A model generated the notes under the pieces. It did not search any database and was not told the origin of the DNA. It saw only the letters and a program-made list of their open reading frames with translations. Position numbers and translations under genes: made by a program. DNA of 64,000 nucleotides, from contig JAHBNG010000013.1 of assembly GCA_019217005.1 (NCBI GenBank), positions 1 to 64,000 of the forward strand, written 5' to 3'. Shown here in pieces: positions 54,945 to 62,665 of this stretch; the first letter of the stretch is position 1, and every line of letters begins with the position of its first letter. This DNA is from Chloroflexi bacterium TSY (GTDB taxonomy: Bacteria; Chloroflexota; Anaerolineae; Caldilineales; Caldilineaceae).

Positions 54945-57614
54945 ATGGTTTTCCGTTCAAAAAATACACGCCTCATGCCTCGCTTACTTTTAATTGGCGG
55001 TCTGTTAACCAGCTTTGCCCTTCGTCTTTATCGGCTGGGTGCCGAATCACTTTGGTATGATGAAACTGTTAGCGTCTTTTTGGCGAGCAAAACTATCCCA
55101 GAAATGATTGCTCATACAGCCGGAGACATCCATCCTCCCGGCTATTACGCATTTCTTCACCTTTGGCAGACGATTGTAACCCCTAAATTGTTCCACGGCT
55201 TGGAGTTTCTTTATGCCTGGCCAAGTCTTTGGTTTGGCGTTCTGGTTGTTGCGCTCTTATATCCAATCGGTCGACGGCTCGTTCACCCTGCCGCGGCAAT
55301 GCTCGGTATGTGGCTTGCAGCACTCAACCCATTTCACGTTTGGTATGGACAAGAAGTTCGTATGTATACACTTGGGGCAGCAGCAGGGCTGTTCTGTCTC
55401 TGGTCTACTTTCAAATTTCTTGAATTGGTACCGATCCAGCGGGCTACACACCCCCCTCAGGAAATAAATCCGGTCATTGCCGGTTCCCGGTCAAGTTTAT
55501 CTTGGCTGATAACGTTTGTAATCGGTTCGCTCATTGGAATCTACTCACTCTACTACTATATATTTTTGTTGATCACGCACAATCTCATCGTTTTCCTTTG
55601 CTTCTTTTCAGCTTGGAGACATAACATTGAATTTAGAAGGAAGCAGATTGCTCTCTGGATCGGTGGACAATTCGCCATTCTTCTTCTTTGGTCACCCTGG
55701 TTACCAATATTTTGGAAGCAAGCTACCGATCCCCCCGTTCCGTCTTGGCGTGTCTCATGGCAAAATCCCCTGGAATTCGTGACGACTGTAATAGAAAGTC
55801 TATCTGTCTATCTAATGGGCGAAAGCGCACTAAACCTTGTCACAACCGGAATCGGTCGATTCTCACTTCATTGGCTTTGGGCCGTTGTCGCCGTTGCGCT
55901 CATGCTCGCATCTTATTACTACACGAAAACATGGCGCCTCAATCATCTGCCATTTGATTCATCGACACTATTTCTTTGTGTCATCCTTGTCCCTACACTG
56001 ATGATCTATTTTCTGACAGCTACTGTCACTCCACTCTACCATCCACGATATCTTTTCATCTATGCCCCCCCATTTATGCTTATCATTGCCTCGGCAATCG
56101 TCGGAATCTGGCAGCAAACACGCTGGTTGACGATTGTGCTCCTCTGTTTTCTGATTGGGCTTTATGCAACTAGCCTCCAACGATTCTGGTTTGACCCTGC
56201 TCATCGTGCAGACGATCACCGCGGTGCCGTTTCCGCACTTGCTGCGAATTGGAAACCGGGGGACGTGATTCTCGTCAATGCAGGTTGGGTATACACAGCC
56301 CTCGCAACCTATTGGCCAACAGATCCTTCTAGACCGACCGATTCCATCCCACCGCCCATTTCAACCACACATCGTATGATGGATTTCGCAGAGAAACTCG
56401 ACGCAAACCAAACTATTCCTCACTCCTATTTGAATGAACAACCTCAATTGGTTCGCACGGGCAGCATAGATGGTTCATCCAAGTTGGGATGGGGTCGCCC
56501 AGAGAGCGATTTCTATGCAATTTCTTTGGCAGACACGCAGGAAAGCCTCAGTAAGATCGCCATGCATTATCCACGTATCTGGCATTATCGGCTCTATGAT
56601 ACGGTGAATGATCCAACTGGTCATTATCGATCAGAGCTCAAAAATCATGGTCAATTGCGATTGGATCAAGTATATCCTGGCCAAGGTTTCTTGCGTGTTC
56701 AGCTGTACGAATCATCGGCGAACAAGCATCAGAGCATTCCGCAGCTTGTCGAATTTGATGCAGACAATGCGATACTTTTTGGATCATTTATCCAAGTAGA
56801 TCTCTTGTCCACGCCTAAATCAGTCAGGGCTGGTGAGATTGCTTATGTCGAGCTATGGTGGTCGCGGCAAACAGATGTTGTCGAACAGATTCCTCCTCTA
56901 TCGATGAGTTTACGGCTTTATCATGCTTCGGGCTATCTGATTGCGCAACGGGATCAGGCGCCATTGCTCCCCACAAGTGGTTGGCAACCAGCGCGCCACT
57001 ATCGGCAACCACTTGGCTTACCAGTGCCGCTCTCCACACCGCCAGGACAGTACGGTCTACAGCTAGTTGTCTATGAACAAGCGTCCGGCACGGCATTACC
57101 GATACAGCAAACATCGTCCGAACCAACCGTCACACTCATTGACGCACAACGGCTATTATTAATGATAGTAGATGTCGAGATCGCCAGACAGAGTCCTGGA
57201 TTTTCAAATTCTTTGGCCCGTTTTGACTACATCAATTTACTCTCCGCTCAACCAGACAGATTGTCGCTGCAGTCCGGGGAAGAATTGAACATTGAACTGA
57301 TCTGGGAACCACAACCAAATGAATATCGTGATACCTATAGTGGCATAATCGAATTACGGAACAAAAATGGGGATGTTCAGCAGGAGTGGGTTGAGTTGCT
57401 TGGTCCATCGGCTTACCCAAGTGGCGCATGGGCAAGCAAAATTCCAGTGCACGAGGTACGTACGCTAGCACTGGCACCAGATTTACCGTCAGGAACTTAT
57501 GATTTAACCTTGCGACTAGAGCGTTCTTCAGACAGCAAACCCATCGAAGCTCAGCAAAGCTGGTGGCTGATAAACCAAGAATGGGTCAAAGTTGGGGAGC
57601 TCCAAATAGAATAG
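54945..57614 (+). CDS. GT39/ArnT-like membrane glycosyltransferase with C-terminal beta domain
   Basis: About 889 residues from ATG 54945; in-frame codons extend upstream to 54888, and ATG 54975 is also possible. No strong ribosome-binding site is seen. Residues about 15-460: polytopic GT-C fold with ESLWYDETVSVFLASKTIPEM and GDIHPPGYYAFLHLWQ, the Asp-Glu and D-x-HPPG motifs of PMT/ArnT enzymes. Residues about 470-889: soluble beta-rich region with repeated GTYDLTLRLE / PPGQYGLQLVVYE-type sentences, probably extracellular immunoglobulin-like sheets. It transfers sugar from a polyprenyl-linked donor to a surface acceptor. It stands divergent from the 3D-protein gene. Confidence 0.9.
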   Translation: MVFRSKNTRLMPRLLLIGGLLTSFALRLYRLGAESLWYDETVSVFLASKTIPEMIAHTAGDIHPPGYYAFLHLWQTIVTPKLFHGLEFLYAWPSLWFGVLVVALLYPIGRRLVHPAAAMLGMWLAALNPFHVWYGQEVRMYTLGAAAGLFCLWSTFKFLELVPIQRATHPPQEINPVIAGSRSSLSWLITFVIGSLIGIYSLYYYIFLLITHNLIVFLCFFSAWRHNIEFRRKQIALWIGGQFAILLLWSPWLPIFWKQATDPPVPSWRVSWQNPLEFVTTVIESLSVYLMGESALNLVTTGIGRFSLHWLWAVVAVALMLASYYYTKTWRLNHLPFDSSTLFLCVILVPTLMIYFLTATVTPLYHPRYLFIYAPPFMLIIASAIVGIWQQTRWLTIVLLCFLIGLYATSLQRFWFDPAHRADDHRGAVSALAANWKPGDVILVNAGWVYTALATYWPTDPSRPTDSIPPPISTTHRMMDFAEKLDANQTIPHSYLNEQPQLVRTGSIDGSSKLGWGRPESDFYAISLADTQESLSKIAMHYPRIWHYRLYDTVNDPTGHYRSELKNHGQLRLDQVYPGQGFLRVQLYESSANKHQSIPQLVEFDADNAILFGSFIQVDLLSTPKSVRAGEIAYVELWWSRQTDVVEQIPPLSMSLRLYHASGYLIAQRDQAPLLPTSGWQPARHYRQPLGLPVPLSTPPGQYGLQLVVYEQASGTALPIQQTSSEPTVTLIDAQRLLLMIVDVEIARQSPGFSNSLARFDYINLLSAQPDRLSLQSGEELNIELIWEPQPNEYRDTYSGIIELRNKNGDVQQEWVELLGPSAYPSGAWASKIPVHEVRTLALAPDLPSGTYDLTLRLERSSDSKPIEAQQSWWLINQEWVKVGELQIE

Positions 57615-57635
57615 CCGTACTGAGCATTTCTGCTG

Positions 57636-58121
57636 TTATCGTCCAAAACCAAACTGAGTTACGCTAAAAAACAGAGGAATCATCAGAACCGCAGCAGCCA
57701 GAATAGCAGCAATTTCTAAAAAGACCCAGCCCTGAGCACAGCGCAGAATAATTCGAGTCCAATTGGTTGACGCCCGCCGGCGTTCTCGAAAAACATAGCG
57801 CGTCGTGTACATCTTAGCTGGCTCCACAGCCTCACGGGGTGCAATCTCCCACCCGGCAGTCTGAAACAAACGTGGCAAAGCCGTCACAAAACGATGGGCA
57901 CCATATCCAAATGGGACCACTATCAGGACAAGAAAACTCAGACCGCCAAGAACAAGATTCAGCCAACCCATTTCAAGTGGGCTGAAAAAATCAAATACAG
58001 CAATCCAGTTCCAGGCCAAAAAAAGCAATACAGGTGAAGCAAGAATCCAGTGCCCCAATCCGCCATAAGCAGGGTCGGCTTCAATTAGATCCGCCTCAAC
58101 TTGTGGATAATCAATACTCAT
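57636..58121 (-). CDS. Hypothetical membrane protein
   Basis: 161 residues with three hydrophobic segments: WILASPVLLFLAWNWIAVFDFF, LNLVLGGLSFLVLIVVPFGYG and FLEIAAILAAAVLMIPLFF. A basic cytoplasmic stretch YVFRERRRASTNWTR precedes the last. Not recognised. Its neighbours, convergent GT39 and upstream GT2, suggest an accessory role in surface glycan assembly; that is inference. Confidence 0.7.
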   Translation of the reverse strand: MSIDYPQVEADLIEADPAYGGLGHWILASPVLLFLAWNWIAVFDFFSPLEMGWLNLVLGGLSFLVLIVVPFGYGAHRFVTALPRLFQTAGWEIAPREAVEPAKMYTTRYVFRERRRASTNWTRIILRCAQGWVFLEIAAILAAAVLMIPLFFSVTQFGFGR

Positions 58122-58200
58122 ATACTATACACTTTGGGACACACTTCCCTTTTGACTCGTTCTGCTGATGTAAAAGATTTCAATATGTGTATTTCGTCGC

Positions 58201-59277
58201 TCATGGCGTGAGTATACGCATCTTGATACAAGTTGTCAATGCGTGACGGGTCCGCCAATAAATTTCTTGTCGCTTCCGATTTTGCCAGCGCCACCACAAC
58301 CCCACAGGATAGCCCGTCATCTTTGCAACGTCACCCACAACCCGGATGATAGGAACCAACAGAACAGCATATAACATCTCGAGCCGGTTTAATCGATGAC
58401 CGAGCTTTTTCAATCGTTGCCACGGTCGTCTACAGTAAGCAATCACGCCAATCACCAACCCCAACCACCCCAACCACGAAGCAAAAAAGCCCCACAGTGC
58501 ATGACTGAGAAGGACGGGGAAGAGGATGAAATAGGTGGCATAACGCACAGCATGGCGTTTGCGCCAGAGATCCGCTTTTCCATCGCCTCGGGCATACCGA
58601 TAGTATTGTTTCCAGAAATCGGGCAAATTCTCACGGGGGCGATAGTAGACAATTGCGTTAGGTGCCCAAGTAAATGCAGTTGGTTCTGACGGACGTTGGG
58701 CATTCAGTGCAAAGTCAAAGAGCAAATCTTCACAATAGTCTAGCCATTCTGGATATCCTCCCGCTTTTTCCCAGGCTGATTTGGTAAAGGCCACCGAGCG
58801 ACTGCTAGGCAGGAATTTATTTGGATCAATATCATCCACAAGTGGCAAAACCGTTGCACCCATTGCTGTCTGGAACGGGCCAGAAACATCGGGGAAAAAG
58901 AATCCAGCAACAGCCAAAAGGTCAGCCTCTGGTGTAGAGTTTTCACCCTTTAGCCAAGGATCAACAAGCTGCTCAAGCCATGTGGGGTTTAATTCAACAC
59001 CTGCGTCTGTGGTGGCAATAATCTGCCCTGCTGCCGCTGCAATCGCCCTATTACGACCGCGACTAATATTGGCCCCAGGCTCCACAATGACTTTGATGGG
59101 AGGTCCTTTTTGCCTCTGATAGTGAGACAATATCTCTATCGTATCATCTTGGCTTCCCCCATCACAGATCACGATCTCGTCTGGCGGTCGAGTTTGGGAA
59201 AGCAATGAGTCGACTAGACGGCGAAGATGACTCCCTTCATTTAGAACTGTCGCAACCACGGAGATGTGTAAGCTCAT
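58201..59277 (-). CDS. Glycosyltransferase family 2
   Basis: 358 residues. A GT-A fold: HISVVATVLNEGSHLRRLVDSLLSQTRPPDEIVICDGGSQDDT (residues 3-45, UDP-sugar binding), ISRGRNRAIAAAAGQIIATTDAGVEL (about 70-96, with Asp in place of the usual DxD). Two hydrophobic segments near 240-290 (YFILFPVLLSHALWGFFASWLGWLGLVIGVIAYC) anchor it to the membrane. It probably makes a lipid-linked sugar or a polysaccharide backbone in the cytosol that the neighbouring GT-C enzymes could use. Confidence 0.92.
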   Translation of the reverse strand: MSLHISVVATVLNEGSHLRRLVDSLLSQTRPPDEIVICDGGSQDDTIEILSHYQRQKGPPIKVIVEPGANISRGRNRAIAAAAGQIIATTDAGVELNPTWLEQLVDPWLKGENSTPEADLLAVAGFFFPDVSGPFQTAMGATVLPLVDDIDPNKFLPSSRSVAFTKSAWEKAGGYPEWLDYCEDLLFDFALNAQRPSEPTAFTWAPNAIVYYRPRENLPDFWKQYYRYARGDGKADLWRKRHAVRYATYFILFPVLLSHALWGFFASWLGWLGLVIGVIAYCRRPWQRLKKLGHRLNRLEMLYAVLLVPIIRVVGDVAKMTGYPVGLWWRWQNRKRQEIYWRTRHALTTCIKMRILTP

Positions 59278-59454
59278 AAAACGTATATCAACAGACGGAA
59301 TGAATATTCATAGGTCGATTCTCTGAAGTAACCTACGTTTGAACCGATTTTAGGCTTTTCCAACAATTGAAATCCCTAATTTGCTCTGGAAAAGCTCAAG
59401 CCATTCCAGAGAAATAGATCCCTGATTTGCCAAGTCGATTTCTCTGGAAAGGCC
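59278..59454. other. Intergenic, small imperfect repeats
   Basis: No gene. Contains several copies of TCTCTGGAAA-like words (59379-59390, 59440-59452) and AGGCTTTTCC pairing with GGAAAAGC. These are possible weak hairpins only. Confidence 0.35.
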
Positions 59455-62250
59455 TTACTTACCAAATGGGGAGAGATGAATCCCCTCAATTACCAGACGT
59501 GAGCCACCGGGAATTCGCCATGCAACGGCCAAGTTGTCTTTGTTGTCAGCCTCTTTGTGAAGCGCCATGATATAGTATCGCTTTCCAGCCACGAGGGGAA
59601 TCGTCGAAGAAGATTGCTCATTGTATCGATTCCATTCACGCGAGTTGGTCCACCCAGGCACATGTGCGATCAGATGAGCATTCGCAGGGTCACTATCTGT
59701 ACTCAGCCATAGTTCGGCTGTATCATCACTCGCAATCCAAAAGCGATATTCACCCGTAACTGGTGGGTGGATGTAGCCGTGAATACGTGCGCCAAAGTCC
59801 TTACCCGCGTTGCGAGGAGCTTCGAATGTTGGTAAGAACTCACTGCCGTCCGGTTGATCTGGATAGGTCAGATGCTTCATCAAACCAGAGACTTTCTCAC
59901 CATCTACGCTTTGCCACCATTCCCGCAAGATTGAGCCAGACCCACCGATTTCAGCATCCTGATTCCCACCTGTGTCGCTTTGCGCTGTCGCTGCAACAGT
60001 GGATCTGCTACGAGAAACGATCGGTGCTGATTGACGCACAACAGCCGCACGACGAGAAATTTGCCGCGTATTTTTATCAGGCAGATTGACAACTGGTATT
60101 TCTTCATCGTTTGTATCACTAACTACTGCCTCATACTCACCTCGATAGAGCGCTGTCAATGTTACATCTTCGTCCTGAATTGTCAATTGGTGTAAACGGC
60201 TTTCACCGTTTGACCAGACAGCAAATTCAATGTCGTCTCTTGGATGTTTGATGGCGCTAATAAAGCGTTTCGCACCGGGATAGGTAATCACTTTAAATGG
60301 AGTGGTATATCGGCTGCCGGCGTATAAAATCGGAAGACCACTTGGAATAGATTTGAAAGTATATGTCACTTCTTTCGGTCGCAATTCGATACACTCTACA
60401 TCTGTCAAGCCAACCGAATCGGTCGCAGTCAAGCAAAGTTCCCAATGGGTGTTATCACCATGATCTGTGTAAACCAAGCTGCCCGCCACCCCTTCACTCT
60501 CAAACACATCATAATGGACGTGATCACGGTGCAGCAGAACCGCATTCCATTGCAAATTTGTCCCCGTTAGATTGCCATCCTCTGGATCAATTCCCAGGCC
60601 AGCGAAAGAAATCTCAAGTCCAATTTGTAGATCTTCATTTGATGAAGAGAGGGCGATTGTGGCGGTAGGTGGCTCATTGCCCACAAAAACCTGGACAGAT
60701 TTAGACCGTTCGCCGCCGCGTGGATCGCGTACAGTTAACGTGGCAACATAGACACCGGGCTCCGTGTAGCGATGCAGAGGATTCGGCTCCGTGCTCGTGC
60801 TTCCATCCCCGAAATCCCAAATGTAGTTGAGCAGATCCCCGTCTGGATCAAAACTTTCGTTGCCCGTAAACTGAACATCCAAGGGCTCTTTTCCACTTAG
60901 ACGCGAGGCCTTCAAGACAGCTGTTGGTAAGGTGTTAACACTTGAGGTAAAACGAATCCGTGACAACGTACCGGTAGCAATTGAAAGTAGATAGAGATGA
61001 CCGTCGGGCGCGGCAGTCAATTGGACAGGTCCATGCACATTCGTGGCAAAGGTATGTACTTGGACGCCTCCGGAGAAGGTAAGGTACTGAATCAATCCGG
61101 CATTAAAATCAGCAAAGAAGTAGACATTACGATATTGGGACGGAAAGCGCCGGCCAACATAAAAATCACCCCCAATCGCTGCCCCCAAACCCTGTTCGTG
61201 CAAATAGGAATAGATTGCCTGAGTCACGGGCTGTTCCCCAGAAAATAGGGCCGGGCAGTTCCCATGTTCAGCCACTCGATCGGGGCCTTCGTAGCAAGGC
61301 CAACCAAAGTTCGCCCCCGGGCCTCCCCGATTGATCTCTTCCCAAACATCATTGCCGACCTCGCCAACATATAGTTGACCCGTGCTTGGATGAAGCGTAA
61401 AACGAAACGGGTTGCGCATCCCAAGCGCGTAGACTTTTGAGCGATTGCTACCAGGATCACCGTCAAAAAACGGATTACTGGCAAACCCCTGTCCCGTGAT
61501 TGCATTGATCCGTAAGATCTTGCCCGCCAAGCTCGTCACATCCTGCGCACGCATGTTTCCTTCAACGTTCTGTGTCCCGCCGCCATTACTCACATAGAGC
61601 GCACCATCTGGACCAAAACGTACCATATTGATCACATGTGCCGTGCCTTCGGCAGGCAAACAGTCTCGCATATGGCGTCCCTTCTCGTCGATACAACTGA
61701 AGGGCGGTTTATTGCCCTCGTTTGGATTACCAATGCTGGCAAATGTACTATTGCTGCCAAGCAGAACTAGACCACTGCCAGGCAGGTGTACATTGGGGTT
61801 TGCCGGATCGGCACTGATCCGTAGAAGATGAGAAACTCGCCCACCGCTATCAAAATAGCCATGCGCCTCAGGCGGTTCATAGACATAGGTCAGGTAAAGA
61901 TATGGAGTAGCTGGGAAGCCAGGGTGAACGGCAATACCCATCATGCCGCGATCGGCTACCTGGTTGACTTCATGGCTAATGTTGATGAATGGTTCTGGCA
62001 ACAGCTTGCCATTGTGTACGACGCGGACAAAGCCATCTTTTTGGGCGATAAAGACACGACCATCCGGCGCAATGGCAAAACTGGTGGGCAAATAAAGCCC
62101 AGCCGCAACCTCTTCCTGAATAAAGCCTTCCGGCAGATTCATCGATCTTTGTGCCAATCCAGAGCTTGGACTCCACACGAAAGGCAAAAGCGGCAAGAGT
62201 AGAACAAGAAAGTAACGCAGGAACTGACGGATTTGAAATTGAATATGCAC
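59455..62250 (-). CDS. Secreted PQQ-type glucose/sorbosone dehydrogenase with PKD and PA14 domains
   Basis: 931 residues. Signal peptide: FLRYFLVLLLPLLPFVWSPSSGLAQ (about 10-34). A six-bladed GSDH propeller spans about 40-420: FAIAPDGRVFIAQKDGFVRVV, DRGMMGIAVHPGFPATPYLYLTY, VNMVRFGPDGALYVSNGGG, VYALGMRNPFRFTLHPSTGQLYVGEVG and YFFADFNAGLIQYLTF. A PKD domain follows (SFDPDGDLLNYIWDFGDGSTSTEPNPLHRYTEPGVYVATLTV, about 440-520). A beta-rich middle region, a Ser/Arg-rich linker, and a C-terminal PA14-like module (YIHPPVTGEYRFWIASDDTAELWLSTDSDP) end it. The protein likely oxidises or binds sugars outside the cell. Its PA14 and propeller modules echo the GT proteins of the operon. Start ATG 62250. 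Confidence 0.92.
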   Translation of the reverse strand: MHIQFQIRQFLRYFLVLLLPLLPFVWSPSSGLAQRSMNLPEGFIQEEVAAGLYLPTSFAIAPDGRVFIAQKDGFVRVVHNGKLLPEPFINISHEVNQVADRGMMGIAVHPGFPATPYLYLTYVYEPPEAHGYFDSGGRVSHLLRISADPANPNVHLPGSGLVLLGSNSTFASIGNPNEGNKPPFSCIDEKGRHMRDCLPAEGTAHVINMVRFGPDGALYVSNGGGTQNVEGNMRAQDVTSLAGKILRINAITGQGFASNPFFDGDPGSNRSKVYALGMRNPFRFTLHPSTGQLYVGEVGNDVWEEINRGGPGANFGWPCYEGPDRVAEHGNCPALFSGEQPVTQAIYSYLHEQGLGAAIGGDFYVGRRFPSQYRNVYFFADFNAGLIQYLTFSGGVQVHTFATNVHGPVQLTAAPDGHLYLLSIATGTLSRIRFTSSVNTLPTAVLKASRLSGKEPLDVQFTGNESFDPDGDLLNYIWDFGDGSTSTEPNPLHRYTEPGVYVATLTVRDPRGGERSKSVQVFVGNEPPTATIALSSSNEDLQIGLEISFAGLGIDPEDGNLTGTNLQWNAVLLHRDHVHYDVFESEGVAGSLVYTDHGDNTHWELCLTATDSVGLTDVECIELRPKEVTYTFKSIPSGLPILYAGSRYTTPFKVITYPGAKRFISAIKHPRDDIEFAVWSNGESRLHQLTIQDEDVTLTALYRGEYEAVVSDTNDEEIPVVNLPDKNTRQISRRAAVVRQSAPIVSRSRSTVAATAQSDTGGNQDAEIGGSGSILREWWQSVDGEKVSGLMKHLTYPDQPDGSEFLPTFEAPRNAGKDFGARIHGYIHPPVTGEYRFWIASDDTAELWLSTDSDPANAHLIAHVPGWTNSREWNRYNEQSSSTIPLVAGKRYYIMALHKEADNKDNLAVAWRIPGGSRLVIEGIHLSPFGK

Positions 62251-62321
62251 GCTATTCTCGGTGTGTTGGGTTGTGGGAAACGCGATGAGTTTTGAACTGA
62301 GAACTTTGAACGCAAGACAAT

Positions 62322-62566
62322 CTACAGCTGAAAGAGCGGCTCAACGTCCGCAAGAATGGCATCTAGCTCTGCCAGATCCATCTCATCCAAGTATTTACCC
62401 GGTGCCCGCATTCCGGGTGCTGCGAAGATGCCGCGTCGATAGAGAACTTCTTTGTAGGTCGCAATGCCATGCATGCGCTCAAAGTTGAGCAAAGGAAGGA
62501 GTCGGTTAAAGAGTGTGCGCGCACCGGATTCATCTCCTGCTTCCAGCTTCTTCCAGATCTCTACAT
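62322..62566 (-). pseudogene. DapA/NanA-family aldolase, C-terminal fragment cut by IS
   Basis: The minus strand reads EIWKKLEAGDESGARTLFNRLLPLLNFERM, GIATYKEVLYRRGIFAAPGMRAPGKYLDEMDLAELDAILADVEPLF and ends at a stop at 62322. This is the C-terminal helical domain of the dihydrodipicolinate synthase / N-acetylneuraminate lyase family. The gene is cut by the IS starting at 62567; its 5' part must lie beyond the window on the far side of the IS. Confidence 0.8.
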
Positions 62567-62665
62567 CTTTACTTTCTGGTAAAAGAAAAGAGATGAGGTG
62601 AGAAATGTGACAAAAAGCGGTTAGCGTTTCATCCTAAAGGTAGAGAACCCAAAAAGGAGGAAGGA

